From the NCBI GenBank assembly GCA_027296665.1, contig JAPUIV010000044.1:1-6254 (forward strand): 6,254 nt of DNA. The letters run 5' to 3'. Positions 1 through 6,254 of the stretch are shown here, one piece after another. Made by a program: the position numbers and the translations under genes. The stretch comes from Acidobacteriota bacterium. GTDB taxonomy: Bacteria > Acidobacteriota > Polarisedimenticolia > JAPUIV01. Each line of letters opens with the position of its first letter. Position 1 is the first letter of the stretch. Below the pieces are notes generated by a model. That model did not search any database. It saw only the letters and a list, made by a program, of their open reading frames with translations, and was not told the DNA's origin.

Positions 1-1152
1 ATAGGGGTATTCCCGCATGAAACCGTTGCCGCCGTTGATCTGGACGGCGTGCTGGATGACACGCCAGAGGGCCTCCGAAACGAAGATCTTGCAGATTGCC
101 GATTCCAGGGAGTAATCGACCGGTTCGACCCGGTCGGCCAGGGCGGCGGTCGCGTAAATCACCGATTCGGCGGCGAAAGCGTCGGCCATCATCTCGGCGA
201 TCTTGTCCTGGATCATCCCGAACTCCGCAATCGGCTTGCCGAACTGGACCCTCTCCCTGGCGTGGGCAACGGACCGGTCGATCATCTCCTTGGCCGCGCC
301 GAGACAGCACGCGGACAGGCTCAACCTTCCGGTGTTGAGGATCTCCAGGGCGATCTTGAACCCTTGCCCTTCCTCTCCCAGAAGATTCCCGGCCGGGACC
401 TGGACGTTGTCGAGAATGAGGTCGGTGGTGGAGGATCCCCTCAATCCCAACTTCTTTTCTTCCTTCCCGGATGAGAGGCCGGGAAGGTCGCGGGGAACGA
501 GAAAGGCCGAGATCGGATCCCGGCGGCCGCTCCCGGGGGGGCCCGGGGTCCGGACGAAAACGGTGAACAGGGAGGCGATTCCGCCGTTCGTGGTCCAGCG
601 TTTCGTTCCGTTCAAGATGTAAACCTTGCGGTCCCGGTCGAATTTCGCCGTTGCCTTGAGGGAGGCGGCGTCGGATCCGGAGGTCGGCTCGGTGAGAGCG
701 AAGGCCGCCAATAGCTCTCCGCTGGCCATTTTCGGCAGGTACTCCCTTTTCTGCTCCAGCGTCCCGAACAGAAGGATCCCCTTGTACCCGAGGCTCTGAT
801 GGCCGCCGATGGTCGTGGCGGTGGAGGCGCAGTAGCGGGAGACCTCCTCCATCACCCGGCAGTAGGCGGACAAAGACATGCCGTACCCGCCGAATTCTTC
901 GGGGATCGTCATTCCCATGATGCCGAGATCGAACAGTCCCCGGATCACCTCGTCGGGCATCCTGGCCTGTTCGTCGATCGCGGCGCCATCGATCTTCTGG
1001 CCGGCGAATTTCCGGAAAGAATCGAGAAGCAGTTCCAGGCTTTCCCTTTCCCCGGCATCGGCAGGCGGGAAGGGAAAGATCATCCCCTCTTCCAGGTGCC
1101 CGGCGAAAAGTCCTCTGGCGAAACCGGGGAGGAGCCGTTTTTTTTCCATCAT
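1..1152 (-). CDS. Acyl-CoA dehydrogenase, long-chain/VLCAD-like (partial, C-terminus beyond left edge)
   Basis: FAD-dependent enzyme for the first step of beta-oxidation, converting acyl-CoA to trans-2-enoyl-CoA and passing electrons to ETF. An open frame of 384 codons runs to the window edge without a stop. Residues about 36-150 match the helical N-terminal domain, including PEEFGGYG at 84-91. The beta domain carries the family signature ALTEPTSGSD (152-161) and WTTNG (186-190). The C-terminal helical domain has RVQFGKPI (301-308) and INGGNGFMREYPY at the edge. The catalytic Glu of the FEGT motif should lie about 10-15 residues past the edge and is not visible. The roughly 35-residue N-terminal extension (FARGLFAGHLEEG) resembles long VLCAD/ACAD9-type bacterial proteins of about 600 residues rather than the 380-residue short-chain type; that length is inferred. 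Tandem ATGs occur at 1152 and 1149; GGGG lies 8 bases before the first, so 1152 is preferred. It starts 28 bases after the fadJ stop and is probably the third fad gene of the operon. Confidence 0.93.
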   Translation of the reverse strand, partial: MMEKKRLLPGFARGLFAGHLEEGMIFPFPPADAGERESLELLLDSFRKFAGQKIDGAAIDEQARMPDEVIRGLFDLGIMGMTIPEEFGGYGMSLSAYCRVMEEVSRYCASTATTIGGHQSLGYKGILLFGTLEQKREYLPKMASGELLAAFALTEPTSGSDAASLKATAKFDRDRKVYILNGTKRWTTNGGIASLFTVFVRTPGPPGSGRRDPISAFLVPRDLPGLSSGKEEKKLGLRGSSTTDLILDNVQVPAGNLLGEEGQGFKIALEILNTGRLSLSACCLGAAKEMIDRSVAHARERVQFGKPIAEFGMIQDKIAEMMADAFAAESVIYATAALADRVEPVDYSLESAICKIFVSEALWRVIQHAVQINGGNGFMREYPY

Positions 1153-1180
1153 GATGTTTTCCCCGAACCTTTGAACAGGG

Positions 1181-3301
1181 TCAGCTAAAGAAATTTTTCT
1201 TCCGCCGGGTCATTTCCAGAAGCAGTTCGGCCGGCGCCATCCGTTCCCCGTATCGCGAGGCCATCACCTCCAGAAGGGAGACGATCTTGCCGATCCCGAT
1301 CCCGTCGGCGTAACGCAACAACCCCCCCCGGAAAGGCGGAAACCCGGTTCCCAGGATCATCCCCAGGTCGACATCCCCCGGACGTCCAACGACCTCCTCC
1401 TCCAGGCATCGGGCCGCCTCGTTCACCATCGGCAGGAGAGTGCGCAGGCAGATCTCCTCCCCGGCCGGACGGATCCGGCCTTGCGGCCGAACCAGTTGAT
1501 CGATTTCGGGATCGGGAACCGGCTTGCCGTCCTGGTACAGGTAAAAACCCTTGCCGTTCTTCACCCCGAACCGCTTTGCCGCCGCCAGCTTTTCCAGCAG
1601 TTCCACCGCGGATTCCCCCCTACCATATGCCTCATTCAAGGTCCGGGCAACCCGCGAGGCAACATCCATTCCCACCTGATCGAGGAGACGAAAGGGTCCC
1701 ATCGGCATCCCGAACCGTTCCAGAGCCCGGTCCACCCGGGTCAACTCCGCCCCCTCCTCCAACAGGTGAAGCGCCTCGCCCAGGTAGGCCATCAATAAAC
1801 GGTTCACCAGGAATCCCGGGCGGTCCCGGACCACGATCGGAACCTTGCGGATCTCCTTGACCATCTCCGCGGCGGTGGCCACCGCCCATGGATCGGTCCG
1901 GTCGGTGGCGACAATTTCAACCAGGGGCATCCGGTGCACCGGATTGAAGAAATGAACACCGAGAAACCGGCCCGGATGATCGGCGACGCGGCCGATCTCC
2001 CCGATCGGCAGCGACGAGGTATTTGTCGCTATGAGACATTCCGGCGACACGTTCGATTCGATCTCCCGGAGAATCCGGCGTTTCAACTCGAGGTCCTCGA
2101 AGACCGCCTCCACAACGAAATCGATGCAGCGGAACCCCGAGTAGGAAAGGGTGGGCTGGATCCGGGCCATTCGGTCGCGAAGATCCCGCCTGGTTCGGCG
2201 TTTGCGGCGGACCTGGCTCGCCAGGATACGGTGCGCCTCGCGCAGGCCCCGGGCCAGCGGCTCCACCGCCACATCCTTCATCCGGACCTGGGCGCCTTTC
2301 CCCGCGATCGCCAGGGCGATGCCGGCCCCCATGATGCCGGCCCCGACCACCGCGGCGCGGCGAACCGGTCTCGCTTTCCCTCCCTCGGGAAGGCCGGGAT
2401 TCCGCCGCTGCCGACTGTTCAGATCGAAGAGGGCCATGAGATTTTTGGCCGTCGGGGTCAAGGCCAGTTCCCCCAGGGCCCGGGCCTCGACCCGAAGCCC
2501 CTGGTCAAGATCTCCGCCGTATGTCTCCTGCAGGATCCGGAGGGCGCGGAAAGGGGCGGGGTAATCTCCCCCCTTGAGCTTTTCCCTGAGCTTCCGCTCG
2601 GCCAGGGAGATCACCAGGCTACGGAGCGGTCCGATTCGCTGGAACAGGCGCTCCAGCGGCCGCTGGCCGGCGGGCCTTCTGACCGGATGATCGGCGATCC
2701 ACCTCCTGGCCGCCGCCGGCAACAACTCGACCGGTACCACCTCGTCCACCAGGCCGATCCGCAGGGCCGCCGAAGCTCGCAGCTCACGGCCCGTCAGGAT
2801 CAAGTCGAGGGCGGAACGGAGGCCGACGAGCCGTGGAAGCCTCTGGGTGCCGCCAAAGCCGGGAATGATGCCTAGCCGGACCTCCGGCAAGCCGATCCGG
2901 GTGGAGGGATCGTCGCTGGCGATCCGGTAGGTGCAGGCAAGGATCAGCTCCGTGCCGCCTCCCAGGCAGGTCCCATGAATCACCGCCGCGACCGGCACCG
3001 GCATCGCCGCGAGCCGGGAAAAGATCTTCTGACCCAGCCGCGCCTTGGTCTCCGCCTCCAGGGATGTCGACAGGGTCTGGATCTCCCGAACGTCGGCGCC
3101 GGCAATAAAATTCGCGGTCTTGCCGCTCTCGATCAGGATTCCCCGGATTCCGGCCTCGTTCGCCAGCTCTTCCAGGCACTCCTGAAACGCCATGAGGATC
3201 CGCTCGGTCAAGGTATTCACCCTTGCATCGGGAGAGTCGAACCGGATCCGGACGATCCCGTCCGCTTCCCGAATTTTTTCGATCCCTGCAAGGGTTCCCA
3301 T
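1181..3301 (-). CDS. fadJ: FadJ-like bifunctional enoyl-CoA hydratase / 3-hydroxyacyl-CoA dehydrogenase
   Basis: Alpha subunit of the fatty-acid oxidation complex, catalysing hydration of trans-2-enoyl-CoA and NAD-dependent oxidation of L-3-hydroxyacyl-CoA. The protein has 706 residues, close to E. coli FadJ (714) and FadB (729). Residues about 1-190 are a crotonase domain: oxyanion-hole region IAGAD (66-70), GGGTE with Glu118, and GLPE with Glu140, the two expected catalytic glutamates. Residues about 315-495 are the 3HCDH NAD-binding domain, with Rossmann motif GAGIMGAG (320-327) and HFFNPVHRMPLVE carrying the catalytic pair His450 and Glu462. Two C-terminal 3HCDH domains follow at about 496-590 and 620-700. 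The frame opens upstream at 3346, but the ATG at 3301 is preferred: it has GGAG 5 bases before it and shares one base with the fadI stop (TGATG), whereas the longer form adds 15 Arg-rich residues inside fadI. FadJ rather than FadB is chosen from the short N-terminus and pairing with a FadI-type thiolase after, not before, that gene. Confidence 0.95.
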   Translation of the reverse strand: MGTLAGIEKIREADGIVRIRFDSPDARVNTLTERILMAFQECLEELANEAGIRGILIESGKTANFIAGADVREIQTLSTSLEAETKARLGQKIFSRLAAMPVPVAAVIHGTCLGGGTELILACTYRIASDDPSTRIGLPEVRLGIIPGFGGTQRLPRLVGLRSALDLILTGRELRASAALRIGLVDEVVPVELLPAAARRWIADHPVRRPAGQRPLERLFQRIGPLRSLVISLAERKLREKLKGGDYPAPFRALRILQETYGGDLDQGLRVEARALGELALTPTAKNLMALFDLNSRQRRNPGLPEGGKARPVRRAAVVGAGIMGAGIALAIAGKGAQVRMKDVAVEPLARGLREAHRILASQVRRKRRTRRDLRDRMARIQPTLSYSGFRCIDFVVEAVFEDLELKRRILREIESNVSPECLIATNTSSLPIGEIGRVADHPGRFLGVHFFNPVHRMPLVEIVATDRTDPWAVATAAEMVKEIRKVPIVVRDRPGFLVNRLLMAYLGEALHLLEEGAELTRVDRALERFGMPMGPFRLLDQVGMDVASRVARTLNEAYGRGESAVELLEKLAAAKRFGVKNGKGFYLYQDGKPVPDPEIDQLVRPQGRIRPAGEEICLRTLLPMVNEAARCLEEEVVGRPGDVDLGMILGTGFPPFRGGLLRYADGIGIGKIVSLLEVMASRYGERMAPAELLLEMTRRKKNFFS

Positions 3302-3310
3302 CAGAGCTCC
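3301..3310 (-). promoter_or_regulatory. fadJ ribosome binding site and TGATG stop/start overlap
   Basis: GGAG at 3307-3310 lies 5 bases before the fadJ ATG (3299-3301), inside the last codons of fadI. The fadI TGA and fadJ ATG share one base. This fixes the fadJ start and points to translational coupling of the two subunits, which would help keep their amounts equal. Confidence 0.8.
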
Positions 3311-4590
3311 ATCACGAAGGCACCCCCCTGGCCGCCTCCGGCGCACAGGGTGGCAAGACCGAGTTCGGTATTCCGGCGGCGCATCTCCTTGAGAAGGGTC
3401 AGAACGATTCGGGCTCCCGAGGCCCCGACCGGGTGTCCCAGCGCGATCGCGCCCCCGTTCACGTTCAGTATCGACGGGTCGATCTCCCCGATCGGCTCGG
3501 ATCGGTCAAGTTCCTCGCGAGCGAACTTCCGGGAAGAAAAGGCGATCTGGTTGGCGAGAACCTGGGCCGCAAAGGCTTCATTGATCTCGATCAAGCCGAT
3601 CCGTGAAAGAGGAAGGCCGGCCCGATCGAGGGCGGACGGCGTCGAGAAGGCAGGCCCCAGCCCCATGACCTCGGGTGCCAACCCGGCGAACGCGTAGGAC
3701 CGGATCGCACCCAGGGAGGGAAGGCGGAGCCGGCGGGCCTTCTCCTCGGAACAGAGAATCAGGGCAACCGCTCCATCGGTCAACTGGCAAGAGTTGCCGG
3801 CCGTCACGGTTCCATGTTTTCGCTCGAAAACCGGCCGGAGCCGGGCCAGCGCCTCCATCGTTTGCTGGTGGCGCGGACCAATGTCATCTGCCACCGGCGC
3901 GTAGCCTGGCGGGAGGAAGACCGGCGCGATCTCCTCGGAAAGAAGGCCCTGCTCCCGCGCCCGGACCGCCCTCTGATGGCTGCGCAGGGCGAAACGATCC
4001 TGCTCTTCCCGGGAGATGGAGAATCGTCTCGCCAGCACCTCTGCCGTCTGCCCCATATTGAGGCCGCAGACCGGGTCGGTGAGTCCTTTCTCCAGGGCCA
4101 CCACCGGCTTGAGGTGGCGTGGCCGGAGACCGGACAGGATCCGGATCCGGGCCAGAACCGATCTCGCCCGCCGCAGCTCCAGCAGAATCTTCTGGACCTC
4201 CTCACTCCACAGGAGGGGGATGGACGACATCGACTCGGTTCCGCCGACAACGATGGTACCGGCAAGGCCGGCTTCGATCCTTTGCGCCGCAGTGGCAATC
4301 GCCTGGAGTGAGGAGGCGCAATTCTGATTCACGGTGAAGGCGGGAACGGACCGGGGTATGCCGGCGGCCAGGGCGATCACCCGGGTGACGTTGGGAGCCC
4401 CGGGCGGCTGGGCGATGTTTCCGAAGATCACCTCGTCGACCTGGTCCGCCTCGAGTTCGCTTCGCGCCAACGCCTCGACAATCGCGATCCGGCCGAGCTC
4501 GACCGCACCGACCTCCTGGAAGACATTCCACGCCTTGACGAAGGGAGTTCGGACCCCTCCCACCACCACGACCCGTTTGGCTGGGATCAT
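3301..4590 (-). CDS. fadI: FadI-like acetyl-CoA acyltransferase (3-ketoacyl-CoA thiolase)
   Basis: Thiolase for the last step of beta-oxidation, cleaving 3-ketoacyl-CoA with CoA to acetyl-CoA and a shortened acyl-CoA; expected to be the beta subunit of the complex with the FadJ-like product. The protein has 429 residues (E. coli FadI has 436). Visible catalytic elements are nucleophile Cys91 in NQNCASS (88-94), NEAF (337-340), His386 in ALGHP, and Cys416 in LCAGGGQGG. A long loop at about 138-180, including KPVVALEKGLTDPV, and the block LRPVFERKHGTVTAGNS (251-267) are typical of the FadI/trifunctional-beta group and separate it from FadA and biosynthetic thiolases. The ATG at 4590 has a strong GGAGGG 5 bases upstream. 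It lies 49 bases after the regulator stop with no evident terminator, and its stop overlaps the fadJ start by one base. No frameshift or missing catalytic residue is seen. Confidence 0.96.
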   Translation of the reverse strand: MIPAKRVVVVGGVRTPFVKAWNVFQEVGAVELGRIAIVEALARSELEADQVDEVIFGNIAQPPGAPNVTRVIALAAGIPRSVPAFTVNQNCASSLQAIATAAQRIEAGLAGTIVVGGTESMSSIPLLWSEEVQKILLELRRARSVLARIRILSGLRPRHLKPVVALEKGLTDPVCGLNMGQTAEVLARRFSISREEQDRFALRSHQRAVRAREQGLLSEEIAPVFLPPGYAPVADDIGPRHQQTMEALARLRPVFERKHGTVTAGNSCQLTDGAVALILCSEEKARRLRLPSLGAIRSYAFAGLAPEVMGLGPAFSTPSALDRAGLPLSRIGLIEINEAFAAQVLANQIAFSSRKFAREELDRSEPIGEIDPSILNVNGGAIALGHPVGASGARIVLTLLKEMRRRNTELGLATLCAGGGQGGAFVMEL

Positions 4591-4639
4591 GCGAACCCTC
4601 CAGGGGAGATCGAGATCAGTCCGGGATTTTCACCAGGGG
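4591..4639 (-). promoter_or_regulatory. Short regulator-fadI gap with strong ribosome binding site
   Basis: The 49-base gap contains a strong Shine-Dalgarno sequence, GGAGGG at 4596-4601, spaced 5 bases from the fadI ATG. CCCCTGG occurs twice on the minus strand; the copy next to the SD could pair CCC with GGG in a very small hairpin (CCC-TGGA-GGG) and partly mask the site, which is speculative. By eye I see no sigma-70 promoter, no TGGCAC-N5-TTGC sigma-54 promoter and no terminator, so the regulator and fad genes are likely in one transcript. Confidence 0.6.
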
Positions 4640-6016
4640 TCAATTCGATGTCGTCTCCCGGACATCTCTCCTGATGCCGTACTGTTCCATTTTTTTGTAA
4701 AGGTTGCTGCGGGGGGTGCCGATCGCCCTGGCGGTGCGGGCGATGTTCCAGCTGTTTGCCTCCAGTTTGTCGATCAGGTATTTCCGTTCGGCGTTTTCCC
4801 GGGCCTCCTGCAGAGATCCTGACTCCCCGGAAGGCTCAGGCGCCGGAGAGCTCTTCACGCGGGGAAGGAGTGTCTTCACGTCGGCCACCTCGATGTTTGG
4901 TCCGGCCGCCATGATCACCAGCCGCTCCACCGCGTTGCGCAGTTCACGGATATTGCCCCGCCAGTTGAGTGTTTCCATGTACCGGATCGCCCCCTCGGTA
5001 AGCCGGCGTTCCTGGTAATTGTTCTCTCCGGAGACGGCCAGGACGAAATGCCGGATCAGTTCGGAGATGTCCTCCCGGCGTTCCCGCAAAGGTGAGCAGT
5101 GCATCGGGATCACGTTCAGGCGAAAAAACAGATCTTCACGAAAGGTCTTTGCCTCGATCGCCTTGTCGAGATCGTGATTGGTCGCGGCGAGGACCCTGAC
5201 GTCAACAGTGAACACCCGCGCCCCCCCGACCGGCTCCACCTCGCCGCTTTGCAATACCCGCAGTACCTTGGCCTGGGTCCGGTGACTCATATCACCGATC
5301 TCGTCCAGGAAGATCGTTCCCCCGTCCGCCTGAACGAACTTCCCGATCTGTTTCGCGGATGCACCGGTGAACGAACCTTTTTCGTGGCCGAACAGCTCGC
5401 TTTCGATCAGATCCTCCGGAATCGCCGCGCAGTTCACCTGGATGAACGGTTCCCATTGCCGTTTGCTGAGGCGATGAATCTCGCGGGCGACCAGCTCCTT
5501 TCCCACACCGCTCTCACCGGTGATGAGAACCGTGGCCGAGGTCGGAGCCGCTTTGGCGATCGCCCCGCGGAGCGACTTCATGGCGGCGCTCCTTCCCACC
5601 ATCTGGAAACGATTCTCCACCCGGCGGCGGAGATCCCGGTTCTCCTCGGACAGTTTCCTCTGGGCGAGGGCGTTCCGGAGAACCAGGAGGATCCGCTCCC
5701 GTTCCAGCGGTTTTTCCAGAAAGTCGAAAGCGCCGAGCCGGGTCGCCTCCACCGCGGTAGCGATCGTTCCATGGCCGGAGATCATGACCACCGGAACCTG
5801 GCTGAATTCCCGCAGCCGGGCCAGCACCTCCATGCCATCCATTCTGGGCATCTTGATGTCGAGAAGGATCAGGTCGGGATGATCGTTTTCGGCGGCGCGG
5901 ATCGCTTCCTCGGCCGAGCCGGCCAGGATCGACTCATACCCCTCGTAATCCAGGATCCTCTGCAGCGATTTCCGGATCGCCTCTTCATCATCGACGATGA
6001 GAACACGGCGCTTCAT
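4640..6016 (-). CDS. NtrC-family sigma-54-dependent response regulator
   Basis: Transcription activator that opens sigma-54 RNA polymerase promoters by ATP hydrolysis, controlled by phosphorylation of an N-terminal receiver. The protein has 458 residues. Receiver (about 1-120): acidic pocket Asp9/Asp10, phospho-acceptor Asp53 in LLDIKMP, Ser80 and Lys102. AAA+ domain (about 138-370): Walker A GESGVGKE (167-174), the sigma-54 contact loop as GSFTGA (214-219; usual form GAFTGA), Walker B GGTIFLDEIGD (232-242), sensor I near LAATN (276-280), arginine-finger region FREDLFFRLN (292-301), and sensor II WRGNIRELRN (352-361; Arg where Pro is usual). A Pro/Ser/Glu-rich linker (388-402) leads to a Fis-type helix-turn-helix (about 410-448). 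The ATG at 6016 is chosen over the upstream ATG at 6091 because GGGAGG lies 5 bases before it and the receiver begins there; the longer form would run back through the terminator hairpin. No histidine kinase gene lies in the window, so the input signal is unknown. The target promoters cannot be named. Confidence 0.94.
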   Translation of the reverse strand: MKRRVLIVDDEEAIRKSLQRILDYEGYESILAGSAEEAIRAAENDHPDLILLDIKMPRMDGMEVLARLREFSQVPVVMISGHGTIATAVEATRLGAFDFLEKPLERERILLVLRNALAQRKLSEENRDLRRRVENRFQMVGRSAAMKSLRGAIAKAAPTSATVLITGESGVGKELVAREIHRLSKRQWEPFIQVNCAAIPEDLIESELFGHEKGSFTGASAKQIGKFVQADGGTIFLDEIGDMSHRTQAKVLRVLQSGEVEPVGGARVFTVDVRVLAATNHDLDKAIEAKTFREDLFFRLNVIPMHCSPLRERREDISELIRHFVLAVSGENNYQERRLTEGAIRYMETLNWRGNIRELRNAVERLVIMAAGPNIEVADVKTLLPRVKSSPAPEPSGESGSLQEARENAERKYLIDKLEANSWNIARTARAIGTPRSNLYKKMEQYGIRRDVRETTSN

Positions 6017-6027
6017 CGATGCCTCCC
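6017..6027 (-). promoter_or_regulatory. Ribosome binding site of the sigma-54 regulator
   Basis: GGGAGG at 6022-6027 with a 5-base spacer (CATCG) precedes the ATG at 6014-6016. It decides the start in favour of the 458-residue form, which begins MKRRVLIVDDEE, as receiver domains normally do. Confidence 0.8.
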
Positions 6028-6040
6028 GATCGGCCGGGAT

Positions 6041-6083
6041 GAAGAAAAGGGGACAGGAGGCGCCATCGGGGCTTCCTGTCCCC
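6041..6083 (-). terminator. Intrinsic terminator (or attenuator) upstream of the regulator
   Basis: On the minus strand GGGGACAGGA (6074-6083) is perfectly complementary to TCCTGTCCCC (6049-6058), with a 15-base loop (6059-6073) and a TTTTCTTC tract at 6041-6048. This is a standard Rho-independent terminator for transcription coming from the protease gene. The plus-strand side has no T-tract, so it acts in one direction only. Its T-tract ends about 24 bases before the regulator start codon and just 13 before its Shine-Dalgarno sequence. Confidence 0.85.
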
Positions 6084-6086
6084 AGG

Positions 6087-6130
6087 TCCAAAAACTCGCG
6101 TACCGGGGCCGCCCCCGGGACACTCTTGGA
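6087..6130 (-). repeat. Second hairpin directly after the protease stop codon
   Basis: CCGGGG/CCCCGG arms (6113-6118 and 6103-6108) close a 4-base loop. An outer TCCAA/TTGGA pair (6126-6130 and 6087-6091) could close the whole element, which begins on the base next to the stop codon. A run of five T on the minus strand (6090-6094) lies 8 bases past the inner stem. It could be a weak first terminator or a 3'-end-stabilising stem; the spacing to the T-run is not ideal. Confidence 0.5.
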
Positions 6131-6254
6131 TCAATTCGCCTGAAGCCGGATGGTGACGAATCTGGCGGAATTGGCATTGACCACATACAGGACGACGATC
6201 CTCCGATCATGGGCCGATTCGATCGCTTCCCGGAATTCCGCCACGCTTTCTATC
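6131..6254 (-). CDS. C-terminal tail of a probable HtrA/Deg-family serine protease, last PDZ domain (partial)
   Basis: Forty codons ending in TGA at 6131-6133 enter from the right edge. The residues read IESVAEFREAIESA, then IVVLYVV, then ARFVTIRLQ. This helix followed by two hydrophobic strands is the pattern of the end of the second PDZ domain in Do/DegP/DegQ-type periplasmic proteases, where a V-x-S-V-x-x-F motif leads to a strand such as VLLLV and a final beta strand. The catalytic domain, signal peptide and first PDZ domain are outside the window, so the assignment rests only on this tail; another PDZ protein (for example a site-2 protease or CtpA type) cannot be excluded. It is in the same direction as the regulator but separated from it by the terminator hairpin. 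Confidence 0.6.
   Translation of the reverse strand, partial: IESVAEFREAIESAHDRRIVVLYVVNANSARFVTIRLQAN

Noticed and set aside
49..622. Overlapping plus-strand open frames near the left edge.
   Set aside because: They are antisense to the acyl-CoA dehydrogenase, whose minus-strand frame is uninterrupted for 384 codons and carries family motifs.
1934..2875. A 313-codon open frame on the plus strand.
   Set aside because: It lies fully antisense to the fadJ-like gene, whose domains and catalytic residues are intact. The translation shows no recognisable domain and has the Arg/Pro/Gly-rich look of a GC-rich shadow frame.
3302..3346. A longer fadJ start at 3346.
   Set aside because: It would add 15 Arg/Gly-rich residues encoded inside fadI; the ATG at 3301 has a well-spaced GGAG and begins where FadJ homology begins.
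2975..3697. A 240-codon plus-strand open frame across the fadI-fadJ junction.
   Set aside because: It is antisense to two well-supported genes and has no domain-like pattern.
6017..6091. A longer regulator start at 6091.
   Set aside because: It would translate through the terminator stem and add 25 residues ahead of the receiver domain; the ATG at 6016 has GGGAGG at the right spacing.
6013..6210. A 65-codon minus-strand frame between the protease tail and the regulator.
   Set aside because: It overlaps the protease tail, both hairpins and the regulator start, and shows no recognisable protein features.
6134..6254. A possible sigma-54 or sigma-70 promoter for the regulator inside the protease tail.
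   Set aside because: By eye I found no TGGCAC-N5-TTGC pattern and no convincing -35/-10 pair on the minus strand; a weak promoter cannot be excluded without mapping.

Overview
The window is GC-rich bacterial DNA in which every supported gene lies on the minus strand. Read in the direction of transcription (right to left), it holds the last 40 codons of what looks like an HtrA/Deg-type PDZ serine protease, a hairpin-rich gap, an NtrC-family sigma-54-dependent response regulator, a FadI-type thiolase, a FadJ-type bifunctional enoyl-CoA hydratase/3-hydroxyacyl-CoA dehydrogenase, and the first 384 codons of an acyl-CoA dehydrogenase that runs off the left edge.

The three left-hand genes form a compact fatty-acid beta-oxidation cassette. 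The acyl-CoA dehydrogenase makes the trans-2-enoyl-CoA. The FadJ-like protein hydrates it and oxidises the 3-hydroxyacyl-CoA. The FadI-like thiolase releases acetyl-CoA. The fadI stop and fadJ start share one base, and fadJ and the dehydrogenase are 28 bases apart, so these three are almost certainly co-transcribed and probably translationally coupled. The regulator ends only 49 bases before fadI, with no evident promoter or terminator between them, so it is probably in the same transcript.

The only sizeable non-coding stretch is the 114-base gap between the protease stop (6131) and the regulator start (6016). It holds two hairpins. The one nearer the regulator is a textbook intrinsic terminator on the minus strand: a perfect 10-bp stem followed by TTTTCTTC. 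It ends only about 24 bases before the regulator's start codon. That position raises the question of where the regulator-fad transcript starts, and whether the hairpin works as a partial terminator or attenuator.

The organism is probably a GC-rich Gram-negative bacterium. The periplasmic-protease tail, the sigma-54 regulator and the FadIJ/long acyl-CoA dehydrogenase set would fit Desulfobacterota or a related lineage, but this taxonomic guess is weak. I saw no mobile elements, CRISPR arrays, tRNA or rRNA genes. The plus-strand reading frames are GC-rich antisense shadows of the genes above. I found no convincing unknown system; the most interesting point is the linkage and possible attenuation of a sigma-54 regulator with a beta-oxidation operon.
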